Assembly (NCBI GenBank): GCA_900660155.1
Contig: CABFPE010000139.1
Span: 1,428,868-1,492,867 of the forward strand
Direction of reading: 5' to 3'
Length of the DNA stretch: 64,000 bases
Source of the DNA: Hofstenia miamia
Lineage: Eukaryota; Xenacoelomorpha; Acoela; Hofsteniidae
Below the pieces are notes generated by a model. That model was not told the DNA's origin and ran no database searches. It saw nothing but the letters and a program-made list of their open reading frames with translations. Shown piece by piece: positions 1-12,400 of the stretch. The number at the start of each line of letters is the position of its first letter. The stretch's first letter is position 1. Made by a program: the position numbers and the translations under genes.

Positions 1-1239
1 ATATATATATATGGAAGTTCGTGAAATATAGAAGGGCTTAGAGAATTTGTGAAATTGCTGTTTCAATTATGAAACCATTAGCCTTAAGTCAACCAAGTAC
101 ATTTATATACTGCTGAATAAAATATAGTTTTAAGCACAACTTAAAGATATCTTGTTATTATTAGATTTATTTTTACAAAAAAATCTAAATATGAGCATTT
201 CCCATTATGAAAAATAGCAATACCTTTAAAGGTGCAACGGACAGAAATTTACCGAAAATTAAGTATTTTGTAATTACAAAATCATTGATAACAAGGAAAA
301 TACAAAATTTTTGTTATTTTGCGCGGATGTAAATGGCATTTATGACATATTTATCTCAGTTTTCCTATTAAAATTCCTACATTACAATGGCTTAACGAAA
401 TAAGAAGCATCTAACTTTATACAATGTCATTCCAAAATTTGGGAATAGCAAGACATAGATATTGCATTTCATATTTAGGCAAATATAGAATCATATATGA
501 GCTTGGCTTACTAAGCTTATTGTCTTAGTGCTTGAAGAGATCTATTTAAACAAAGACTCAGCAATTATTGCTTTGCATACCCATTTTTTAGGATTTTTTC
601 ATACTAAGGTGCATACATCGACACAAATAAATAAATAGATGCATATAGTTTGCTAAAGCACAGTATTTTTCAAAATCACTAATAAAATTTGTACAATGGA
701 TCTATGCCCTAACCCCTGTAAGACCTATTGAAGGTATAATTTTTAACGCTCGAGTATACTTCTAAAATGTAGCTATATTCACTAAACTTGTATCCCTCGA
801 TATTGAAATTAATATACATATTCAAATTAACTGAATATTGAATTTCCATGTTTTTCAATATTTCTGTAATCGTCTCTTTAATAGACTTGTCGTAATAATT
901 TGTTTATAGTTTGTATATAATAATGGCTTGCAGTTGCAACATCAAAGATTTTACATATAATACGGATCCTTCCAACAAAGATATGTAGTATGATCTGACC
1001 TTGGTGAACTTTAACTGTAATTAAGTAATAATCCCATAAGTGCTACCAAAATAATCAGTTCTTATTGCTCTAAGAATTATAAAGTTGAAGGGTTAGTAAA
1101 AAATATAAAATTACATATTAGGGCCGGGTGTAGTCTCTAAAAATTCATTTCTAATCTCAAGTTGTATGTAAGCATATAGGGCTAGAAATATTATAATTGC
1201 AAAATAACAATTAAATAATAAACTTTTCTCCAAATACGA

Positions 1240-1680
1240 AAAATAAATTCTAACAGTTCCATTTGTAATTGGTTAAAAACGTGTAAATGATAATTATTGT
1301 ATATACATTTAGCATTAAGCAATCAATGCTGATCTTGTTAAATTAAATATCTGTTGAATAAAGTGTGAAGTTTGTTTATCAACTTGAAATTACGACCTTT
1401 TTAATGAAGTTTTAATATAACTTTTACGAAAGACTAAAAAATGAAAATTCTAATGTTAAAAATTCAAAACAATCCAGTCTGCGGGGAGATATATCAACAT
1501 TTGATAGACAACATAGCTCAATAGTAATGACTCTGAAACAAATGTTTGTAAAGGTTTTTTAATTAGAAAATTATATTATTGTTTTCAATTAAGCAAGCAT
1601 ACACTACACTATTAATTAACGAATCAACAAAACTCGAGTTGACTCGACCCGACTCGAAAGTTCGAGTACTCGCAAGGTCC
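1240..1680. mobile_element. CGAGT-rich element, copy 1 (truncated)
   Basis: Inverted relative to copy 2. It shares TAGCATTAAGCAAT, ATTACGACCTTTT and CAACAAAACTCGAGTTGACT, and ends CGAGTACTCGCAAGGTCC, like the other terminus. The opposite end and part of the motif-rich arm are missing. Confidence 0.6.
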
Positions 1681-2518
1681 TAGTACATATGGTCATAATT
1701 TCATAAATTTGAACAAAACTACTATATAAATATAAAAACATCATAATATAATAACTTAAAACTTTCATACTATTAAGGCTAGAAAAAAACCTAAGTCTAA
1801 AAAGTTGTAAAAACAACAATATGTAAATTACCAAATTAGCATAAACTATTTACATCAATTATAATACTGAAATGGGGTAAAATCTAGTTTCAGATATATC
1901 AATGACTATATGACTGTGGTGGGTAAACTTAGACACATTACATCATAGCATGCTAAAATTTTGGATGTGATCATTAGAGCCAGAAAATTTTTTTGAATTT
2001 GATACAGTAAAAAATTGGAATATAGACTTTAAATGTTGAAGGTCATAGAGTGTATAAGTTGATTGCATATTCTCAAGATCTTTGGATAAAAACCGTCATA
2101 ATTGCTTCCCGAATTACGAGACTCGGTTGAATGAAATGCAGCAATAATTACAAAATGAAAAATTATTTTCTAAAGTTTTAAAACAGTATTACACAAATTG
2201 AAAAACGATATGGAACTCATAATAAACGTAGTATCATAGGCCTATTCAAAAATTATTATATTATGAATCATTATTCATTTTAATAATTTATGCAAAAAAA
2301 CATTCTTATAAATCCTGTAAATTATTGACGCGAGCATCTTGTATTGAATTTATTCGCCTTGTTTGCTGTCTAGATAGATGGCAACTTTGTCAATAACAAA
2401 TGCTACGAAGTATAGTTTGGCATTGACTTTTGAATAGGCTGGATTGACCAGAACAACTGAAATTAAAGCATCATCGAACACGTGCTTTGCTGCATAGAGA
2501 GGATTTGCAACTTATGTA

Positions 2519-2773
2519 CAGAGTGGGCCAGAAGTTAAGGGGCAATACCAAAAATGTAATTTTTTAATGTAAATTAAGCATTTATTCAGTTTATATACGT
2601 TCACTGTAATGTAATGAATAATAAATGATCCTTTTATTTACAAATACTCAAATTGTCCACCATTTACCTCGATGCACTTCAAAACTCTGTTCTCCGCTTG
2701 TTAAATTTGGAGGTCAGGAGGTCAGTGATTGAGTGATTTGTGTATCACTGCCCCTAACTTTTGGCCCACCCTG
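2519..2773 (-). mobile_element. Mini-mariner, internally deleted
   Basis: A 255-bp element on TA targets (2517-2518, 2774-2775). The inverted ends start CAGAGTGGGCCAGAAGTTAA and CAGGGTGGGCCAAAAGTTAG. On the minus strand, just before one end, a transposase C-terminus survives as NRVLKCIEVNGGQFEYL plus a stop. That tail is typical of the mariner-like group whose transposases carry YLDEQFP. It is therefore a non-autonomous deletion derivative. Confidence 0.82.
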
Positions 2774-3481
2774 TATATTAAAATAGTGATTTAAGAATTA
2801 CTTTGCTTTTAACAAAATATATAGCAATATCAAGAGATTTATCGCCATTAAGATCGTAATTTATTATTCAATTTGTCTTATCGTTAATACACAAATGAAA
2901 TGAGAGGAACAAGTATTGTACCTTGAGGGACACCATTTTTAACATTACTTCAAACTGAAAAGATCGGAGTAATTTTAACTCATTGTATTCGGTTGGATAA
3001 ATAAATTAAAATAAGAGTAGTGATTGATATATTTAATCGGAAGTTTTCGATAAATCTAGACACGCGATTGCTACAAACTTTTTCTCAAGATACCGTCTTC
3101 TTGATTTGTACAAGGGTGAAGATAATCGCGCTTTGAGAATTTTTCAAAGACCGCATCGTGAGTGGGACAGAAAGTTGTATTTGTTTAACACTAGAAGCGC
3201 GGTTACGTCAATTGACGTAGTTTATCAATGCATATTCAGCATTTTTTTCTTGCAAAAATAATTCATACTGATATTTTGTGACTTTTATTTATTTTATTAG
3301 TATTAAAAATCTGAAAAACGCAACAAAATTTAACAGTACTTAAAGAAGTTATGACCTAAACTACTAGAAGCGCGGTTGACGTCAATTGACGTAAATTAAA
3401 ATATCGTAGTTATGTTTCTGAATTAGCTGAAAATAGTAAAATAATCAATCTAGAAATGCTTCAATACTTTATTATACATAC

Positions 3482-3483
<2 letters not shown>

Positions 3484-3523
<40 letters not shown>
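3484..3523. repeat. (AT)n microsatellite
   Basis: About 20 uninterrupted AT units, inside the piggyBac-like element. Shorter AT tracts lie at 1-12, 26319-26338, 26404-26426 and 63641-63666. Confidence 0.95.
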
Positions 3524-3526
<3 letters not shown>

Positions 3527-3673
3527 CTTAGATTATTATATTTATTGAGCTTACTTAATAGGGCAACTGGTCTGTGCCAATATACTTTGTTCCGTACTTT
3601 TGGGTATTTCCCACAACCACCCACCCAAATAATTGTAAAAATTGCATATTTATCAAAATAATGAATAACAACC

Positions 3674-3745
3674 TTAACCCTAACCCAAAACATAACCGTA
3701 AACACAAATATAACTGTAAGCAAAATTCTACCCTAACCCTAATCT
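3674..3745. repeat. Degenerate interstitial CCCTAA repeats
   Basis: Runs such as AACCTTAACCCTAACCC and CTACCCTAACCCTAATC resemble the metazoan telomere unit TTAGGG on the other strand, mixed with unrelated sequence. They are too few and too short to be a telomere. Confidence 0.5.
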
Positions 3746-4724
3746 TACCCCCAAACCATCAATCTAACATTATACTGATATTCATCATGATATAGACGAC
3801 TCAATGAAAACATATTCATCTTGAATTATGTAATAATGACATTGTAACAGATATTACTGCACTTTTCAGCAATAATCCAAAATTTGATGCTAATTTTTTT
3901 CTGACTTATTTGTCATATATTGACCAAATCATCATCTTGATTTGGTTGGGAAATGCAGCTCATCCACTTTTATTCAACTACAGTGTTTCAATTTTTTTGC
4001 GAATTGTCAATAAAAACATTCAAATCTGTTGAGATCAGATCATAGTAAACTTAACAGTTTCAAGATCTCGCTTTCTATGTTTTTGGTGATCAAAACGTAG
4101 CAACTTTTTTGAGGCACATTCTGTCTATTGCATGCTGTCTTCATGCATGCTGTGCAACTCACATCCTTCTACACAATTTTTCGTTTGGAAAAATGTTAAT
4201 TATTATCTGGATAAATGCTATGAGCATTTTCGTTGCTGTATTTTCCATGAGTAATAATAGATGTAAGACATCTAGTGAGTTCATGATACCTTGACATTAT
4301 GTTGTGAGACGTTTCGTGCAAACACTTTTCCGGGAGATATTGTTACTTTTCCATTATTTCTAAATGCTAAAACCAATAATAAAATAATTTCAAAAAAAAT
4401 CCCTCATTTTTTTAATTTGATGACGTCATCATTTGTGAACATTCCAAGTTGATAGTGCGGATATATAGAATATTTGTGCAGAGTTTCGTTTTAATATTTT
4501 AATCTAATCCAGTGTTAGAAAGGGGAGGAAATCCTCCCGCCAAAGGCCTGTAGAGACCAAAAATCCTAGGTCGAATAAGGATAAAGTGAAAAATGCTAAA
4601 AAATCTAAGTTTGTGTTTATAAAGTCAACAATAATTTATCACTTAATCTCGTTAAAACTACTTGTCGTCAATTGACGTCAGCCGCGATTGCAGGTAGTAC
4701 AAAAATGCCAGCTTCTAATGTTAA

Positions 4725-6315
4725 CCACTCAGACAATTAAGAAAAATATTTTTGAAATACTTTGCTAAATGGAGTTGAACAGAAATAAGCCTGTAGTTAG
4801 AGGAGCATAAAATATCATCTTTTAGAGTGAAATGTTATTTGCTAAGAAAGAGCATCTAAGAAAATAAATGCATAATTGGTAATTTCAACAGGGCCTGTTT
4901 ATGTCTAATCTTAGTTTATATATAGCTATGAGAATTTTCGTGTATGGGTGGATAACGAAAGTTAAATTCTCCCTTAAAGTTGCTAGGGGGTAATTCTGTT
5001 TAAAAGTAATATTGGCTTCACAAGATTTTCAATATTAAAAAAATTTTCACTTAGAATCCTATCTACGAGAAATTTGTCTTTGTGATCATTTCAAATTTCC
5101 AAGAAATATTACGTATTCGAATCATATGCCATTTTTGCTTTATTCCAGGAAAAGTATAAAATTATTTTTTGAAAGGCAGTTTTTCAGGAATTAGTTGAAG
5201 GCATGTAAGATATTCTCTATTACGATAATAACCAGTTATCCAATATTTAGATTTTTTTAGCTTTGCGCTGATTAATGACTAAGAAATTCACGAGTATGCT
5301 TTTTATCCAAGTACAATAGAAAAGTATTTAGAGAGGTAGTTAGACTTAATACAGTTACATAACGCAATTTTCAAATTTTTTTGAGCCTAACGATATCTTC
5401 AGGGCAATTTTAACGTTCATCGTTTTAGATCTTAATCATTGTTTTAGATGTGATCAATATCTGTCGAAATTGTTGCTTTAATGTTTGAGGGAATCTTTGT
5501 ATTGCATATTTTCAAGTAATACTATTCAAAAGAATGTCTATTTCTTATTCCTTTGACTTACCTCATGATTGAGATTATAATCACTGAGTAGCATCCCCTT
5601 ATTTTCGGAAGAGGCTATAGCTAACTGGATTTAAAGTTTATTAGAAAAATCCGTTAGTAATCGCTTATTTGGGCAGTAAAAAATATTCAGCAATTATTGC
5701 TTAATCGGTGAGGTCTTAACGGGAATTAAAATTTCATCCACAGAAAATTAAATTTTTATTGTGGAATAAATATTTTCGAATTTTGGGGTAGTAATTTTTG
5801 GTACTACACATTACTCCTAATCCTTTTGATTTGCCTAAAACATTGTTGGGGGCTTTATCTTGGCGAAAAGTTCATAAATTTAATGTCAGATACAGCATTA
5901 TTCGAATGAAACTTGAAAGCAAGTTTTCTCAAATTTCAATTATTGCGTTACTATTAAGACTAAAGTAAAATTTTAAATTCGTAGTTCATGATAAGTACTG
6001 AATGTAATTAATAACTTCTAATTTGCAATTAATTTCTATAAAGTATTCATATTTAAGATTTTAAGATGCCATTATTGTAAAAATAATTTATATTATTAAA
6101 AGTGTATTAAAACTAATTGCGATTTCATGAAAAAAAAAACACTGATTTCCTATAATTAAGTATAGTTTTTATGCAATAATTTAAGTAATCGAAAACAAAA
6201 AATTGAACTTAACGACACGTTTTCGAATTGGTTCGAAATTAGAAACGGTGTTCCACAAAAAACAATACTGGTGCTTTGTTCATCAATATATGTTAACCAT
6301 ATTTCTGTTAGCGCT
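4725..6315. other. AT-rich stretch, nothing recognised
   Basis: Only short stop-limited openings and no inverted-repeat ends that I could pair. The same applies to 1-1239, 1681-2516 and 2776-3184. Confidence 0.6.
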
Positions 6316-7133
6316 AAGTGCGTTCCCACTATCGTCTTTTATAAGCAGATTTTTGTCGAAAATGCAATTATATTCGTTCACATTGGCGATGATTTTTTAT
6401 CATCCGATTTTTTTATCAGAAAACAGACTTAGAAGAGCGTTCGGGCTATCGATTTTTTATCAGATGACAATTTATCATCCGATAAAAAATTGATAGTCTG
6501 AACGAAATCCCAACTCCAATTATATTTTGATTGACAGTGAGAGGAATAACAATGCTTGCAAATTTTGGATAATTCAATTTATCACGTTAATGGATAACAA
6601 TTGCGATAATTTAAGAGTGCTGTTTTTAGTTGCTATACAGTAGAATAAGGAATTGCTCTCGATTACCATCATCCAAAAAATTAAATGTAGGAAAAACAGA
6701 GGCTGCTGGTGTCGGCAGCATTTAGCAGAAAAAACATTCGGAGCAATCCATTTGATAAATGAATTCCGCATAGATTATCCTCATTTGCACCGCAATTATT
6801 TACGCGTAGATGCCACTACCTTTGAGGTTTTGCTGCATTCAAACGTGGCAAGTAAATCAACGCGATTGCGGAAACCTATACGATTTCGTGTATAAAATAC
6901 TTCAATTAGCAATTAAAGTTGAAATATAAAGTTGAAATATCTCAACGACAATAATTTAGGTTTTGGAAGTCTGTTAACTACTTGAGAAGTAAGCAATTAC
7001 CGACTTTAATCAGCTGATAAATTATCCGATGACAGTAATTTAGCTGTTTTCTCAAAAAAGGATAGTGTTCAGACTATCGACTTCCATCACCGATTACTTG
7101 ACAGATGATAAAATTCGATAGTGGGAATACACC
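6316..7133. mobile_element. MITE of the AAGTGCGTTC family
   Basis: The inverted ends AAGTGCGTTCCCACTATCG (left) and AGGTGTATTCCCACTATCG (right, inverted) bound 818 bp. The interior repeats ATTTATCATCCGATAAA-type palindromes. There is no coding sequence and no clear target duplication. Related ends occur at 37697 and 63507. Confidence 0.65.
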
Positions 7134-9373
7134 TTTACTTTTAAGTAACAAATCGATGTGTCCACATTTTTGGACAATTTTACCCAAGCCTCTGAACAAA
7201 CATTGAAAACAAATATTTGTGTCAAAACTTACTCTTATGTATGAAGTACATGCAAATAACAATATTTGTCAATGAAAAATCCGATTTTGGCAAAAATATT
7301 TAAATTCTTTACATTCCTAGTGTTCAGCTAATGAGAGGGTATAATGTCTATGGGAACAAAAGCTATCCTGAAGTAGTTTCTTTCCTGAAAACAATCTAGT
7401 GCACACGCGCTGTGCGCAAAATCTGAGGTCGGGAATAAAAGTCGAAAAAGAAAGATTAGACAATTCGCTATTTTGTGATGGTTTCAGATTTGAAATATCT
7501 TCATTAGTTCATTTATTATAAATGCATAAAAAATATTTTGAGAAACTCATAGTGGAAACAATAGTATCATATTCTAACAAGTTGACTGAAATACAACAAA
7601 ATGGAATAACTGCAAATTATTTTACGTGTTAACCCTACAAGAATTCCATTTTGTATTATAAAGACTGTATCAAAAATTGTTCTCGATATTTTAAGTCATT
7701 AAACAAAATAAAAACCGTAGAATTAACATACTTTAGAATTACATTTGCCTCATTAGTTACCTTTCAAAAGCAATTACATACTACATTAAAATTGACTATT
7801 TCAATTAAAGAAACGAACAAGCTAACATTCAGTTAATTCTCTCAATAGCTTTAAAGCGTTTAGTTTGACCATTTCACTGCAATGACGTCAATAACAATTG
7901 AACATTTCAACATTGCTGAGTATCACTTACAATATTATGATAAGCTCTCCTAATATCGGTAAAAATAAAAATCAAGACTAAATATTAATGTTGCTAATCA
8001 TAAACGAATAATACGAAACTCATTCATTAATCTTTCAATAAAACGAAGGAAAGACTTGCCAAATAAAAAATATCTAGAAAAAATTCAATATAAATGGGAA
8101 GGTTCATATTATATAATAAAGATTATTCAACTGATAGAAATTAAAACGCCATTACCCAAACATGAATTGTTCGTAGTAAATTGCAGTTTGTTAATTTTTG
8201 AATAAATACTACATATTTAACATTGAATTGTTTCAGAGCTGTAGCATCTCCTTTTATTTTCTTAAAATTTATGCAGAAATATTTTTTTTTAATTTTAATT
8301 CAAATTCTTTAAAATAAATGGAACAATCAGCATGCTAAACGTAAATATGCCTAGATATTGATTAATGTAGAATCCAAAACTGAAATTGTTTCTGCAATGA
8401 ATCATTTCCTTGAGGTAATCAAAACCGTATTATATAATGTACAAAGCAAATCTAAATATAGATTTTCTTCTTTCATCTATAATAGCTATTATTCAAAGCG
8501 ACATTAAGTAAATGAATATCCTAAATTCATCACCATTTAAAAATTCTTCCATATTTTTATCAAACTTTTTGTCGTAAAATAGCTATTGCATTACCTCTGT
8601 AAAAAGGTACTGCTTTTAATTAAAGTCGATTAAGAAATTCTTTCAAAATATTAATTTTCTTGTCAAATTTCAAAGTTAGGGGATTATTTAGATATCTATG
8701 CCTAATTACTGTTAGCTTAGAATGCTCTCCATTGTCATATTTATTATTATTCTTCAAAACCTTTGCCATCTTAAAATTCAAGATATGCTTAAAGGTGATG
8801 AATTTAGGAAAATTGAACCTATCGATAATATAAAATAATGGAACATTCCTAATTTTTAAAGAGATTTAACGTTTATCTTGAGTTAGCTTAGTCTTCATTC
8901 GCAGACATCTTTTGGATTTGCACGAATAAATTCGGAAAAATAACTATATGAATATTTCATTACTCTTCTGAAGATCTATTAAAAACAGATCATGAGATTT
9001 AAACTTCTACTTTTTTGAAAAATTTACAAATTATTTCCTTTATACAATACGCACTTTGTATATAACATACACCATTTCCATGTTGCATGAAATATTTTAA
9101 ACATTTTTAAACTATTTCAGCAGATCAGTGAGTTTGAAACTAAAAATTCCTCAGTAATTAATACAATTTAAGAAAATAGTGAATTATTGAAATGCTACAA
9201 AAATATCTATTTCAGAACAAATTAAAATCTTTCCATAATCTCACTACGAAAGAATGCATGGTGTTAAAAACAATAATTGTACAACAATTACGAAAACGAC
9301 TAGTGGTACGAAGGGAAACACAAATGTCGAAGCTGAGTGAACGGAAAATTAGGAATTGCAAAATTCGCGTTGG
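7134..9373 (-). other. PACSIN 3' flank
   Basis: No further coding exon was found. The first canonical AATAAA on the gene's strand downstream of the stop is at 8745-8740, about 630 bp away; a weaker TATAAA-type variant lies near 9042. The true 3' UTR end is not determinable. Confidence 0.4.
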
Positions 9374-9480
9374 TCACAAATCCTCGGCATACTGCGCAGG
9401 ATAATGGCCAAAGACATCATCCACCCTTCCAAAGCACCATCCTTGGGCATCAACGTCGTTCAACTTTAAGAATTCTTCTC
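9374..9480 (-). CDS. PACSIN: PACSIN exon 9 (end of SH3, stop)
   Basis: Residues 475-509 and TGA at 9376-9374. It reads GEEFLKLNDVDAQGWCFGR then VFGHYPAQYAEDL: the n-Src/distal part of an SH3 with the ligand-binding Trp (489), Pro (502) and Tyr (505). The acceptor ATTTAG is at 9481. The family usually ends NYVE, so QYAE is a divergent version. Confidence 0.93.
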
Positions 9481-12400
9481 CTAAATTACATCACTTTTGA
9501 AAATCCAAAACAAATATTGAAACATCAAAATAAGATCTTCAGAAAGTCATCGAGTCTATTTAGCATTGCTAACATAGTATTATTGAAAAGACTTAAGCCA
9601 AAACCGGCTAATGTATTCGGAAAATGATTCAAATGAATTTTTGAAGTGTAAACAACGTAGTATCATAATGTGTATAGAAATGATATGGGAATACCAAATT
9701 GCTTATCAGACAAAGGGATAGGATGAGAAACTTGGGAATAACAGATATTTTTAAGAAAACACGCTTAAAGCCCCGCACAAACAATAAAATTAAGATAAGA
9801 AACCAGAATGGAGGAATTCAAAATATTTGAAATGTATTCTATCAAATTGGTCGCTATAATGACCTTTTCAGCGAAAGCGCGGGCCTAATCCTTATATTTG
9901 GTAAACATTCTAAATATGATTTCATCATCTTAAATACATAAATTTTTATCAAATAAGATGCTGCTGAACTCAAATAAATAGGACAGCATTGCTGTTGACT
10001 CGTTAATTTTTAGGCAGGTGCTAGGAAATGTAAGAAAATAATTTTTGTGTTTACACAAATATATCTAAACAAAAAATAAGCATAAATAACTATGCTAATG
10101 AAATACCCAGACTTTGTGGAAAACTTGAAAATATTTATTGTATTTTGATTTTTTAATGTAAATTGTGTTTATAATTATAATTTTGCATGTTGCAATTTAT
10201 AAAATGTGTAACATAAATGCAGACGGAGATATAATATACAATAATAGTTTGCGCAACAGTTAACTTTTGGATTTGAATGAACTGATATAGATGGCAATTC
10301 CAGAACAACAATTCTCTAAAAGTTGTATTAACTTCGTCTCCGATGGGACTAAATTTTTAGAAAAATCAAATTTTCATAAAAGGTCTAAATTGAAATGCAT
10401 GCAAAAAACTTGGATGCATAATGAAGCGTCTATTTCTGCATTATTTACCGTTCCATTGATGAGCGGCCCAATTTATTATAGTTTACTTGTCTCGTTATTA
10501 TGAGTATTCGTGATTTCCTTGACGAAAAATTTTATGGGTTCCAACTAGTTTACAAATAAAAATTTAGTTAGAGAATTAGAAACCATGGGATAAAATGTTG
10601 AAATTAATGATACCTTTTGTTAAAGTGAGTTCATCAGGTTCAACAGCATGATAGTCAAATAAAGCCTTCACTGGAATCCCAGGCCAATATTTACAACGCT
10701 CTTTCACTGAATCCATGTAATCATCCGTGGAATGCATTTCAAGGGACTGCTGAGAACTGTTACACGTGGCATTGTCTGAAACTTCATTATTTTCTTCTCG
10801 GGGTTTTGTGATCGTTAGCGTACCGCTCTTGCCCTCTGCGTCTACGAAGTCCTCATTAAAAGGGTTAGTTTCATCGAGGTCATCGCTGCTCTCTGAAAAT
10901 GGGTTCGTAACTTCAAATTCATTATCGACTGTATGTTCATGATTGACTTGCGCAACTGTTTGATGACGGTTGTTAACTTCTTCTAATGATGTCTTTCTAA
11001 AAATATCAGTTTATAGTTGTCATTTTTAATATAAGCAATTGGTTGAAAAATTAATGAATTTAAGAATTCCTGAAATTAAAAATTTAAATGTGAATAATCG
11101 ATTCTTTCCAATGTATAAATCTCAAAGAATAAAAGACAGCTTGTTTCAAATCTTTAGCAGAAGTCAATTTACATTTTAAACAAAATTGGAGTGTTCAAAA
11201 ATTGAAAGCTACTATATTTTAAAATTTCATCAATGACTACAGAATGTATAAACGGATGTATATACTGTATTATATTTGATGACTTCTAAATATTTTCATT
11301 TTTAATTGAAAAACAATAATAATGGACTTTACCATAATTTTAAATGATAACCACCCAACTATCACTTAATACTTTACGTTATAACAAGTTTGCAAATAAT
11401 CTATACATATGTAAATTACACACATCTAAATATGGGTACAATTTTTACGGCTTAGATTTCTATACTCTAAAAAGTGTTGCAATAGAATTGAAAATTTTGT
11501 CATAGGATGAGTCAGTTTAATGATTGAGTGTGGTCAGCAATATCATTACTCAGGAGAGTACACAATGTTTCGTAAATACACAATGTTTCTCTGAATGGTG
11601 TTTGCATACTTTCAAGCTGAGGCAGAATTGATTGAAACCTGAGATAGTTACGGGATAGTCCACACATCATGGATTTGCGATCTAGTTATTCAAATACAAA
11701 GAGTGCGTAGCAGACTAGCAGCGTTTTGCCTATTTAATGAACTTTTTCACCAGATAGTAAGCGCCAAGACAAAATCTTAGGTATGAATCGTATTATGACA
11801 ATAATTATATAAACATTATTGAAACAAAAAACGAGCTTTAAAATTTACTAATTAATTCAGAGCGTGTTCTATAGAGAAAAAGTGTTGAGATGTTAAGTAG
11901 TACTGTAAACATAAAATATTTGTTTCTGAATTACAAGTTAATTTCTTGTTCAATTGAATGCACCTGCAAATTATTTTGAATTCACATTAGAAAGCGAAAA
12001 ATTATCCACAGCTGTCTAACTGGATTAATTTTTCTCACAGGCACGGCAACTGAAGCGACGTCGTTGAAACAAAAATTCATTTTACATTTTCAAAATACAT
12101 GCATAGTTTTCAATTAATGTTTAACATGTTAAGACTTGTGATAAATTATACAAAACGGAATTAATCTTCCATATTCTTTAATTAATGAAAAACAAACTAT
12201 AACGGGCAAATATCCTTGATTCCATGTTAAAATCATTTTAATGTGTCACTTTACTGTAATTATAAACATCAACTATTGCACGGTTGTCATTTTTGAAGAA
12301 AACATAATGCAAAATTCATCATAAATAATGCATTGTTTACAAAAACTGCATTAAGAATGCATGAGAAATTTTAGGTAGAATGAAGTGGCGTTTCTATAAA

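Larger units (their letters stand above)
3189..4720. mobile_element. TTAA-flanked piggyBac-like element, non-autonomous
   Basis: TTAA lies immediately outside both ends (3185-3188 and 4721-4724). The ends read CACTAGAAGCGCGG and, inverted, CATTAGAAGCTGGC. Both have a subterminal GACGTCAATTGACG palindrome near 3202-3220 and 4667-4681, and a third copy of the whole end motif sits at 3363-3392. TTAA targets and this terminal layout fit piggyBac. No transposase can be read. The interior holds an (AT)n tract and degenerate CCCTAA repeats. Confidence 0.72.

Noticed and set aside
3674-3745. Telomere end
   Set aside because: Only a few degenerate CCCTAA units inside a transposon-bounded segment.
9192-9627. 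Plus-strand openings of 70 and 96 codons
   Set aside because: Antisense to the last PACSIN exon, which accounts for the sequence on the other strand.
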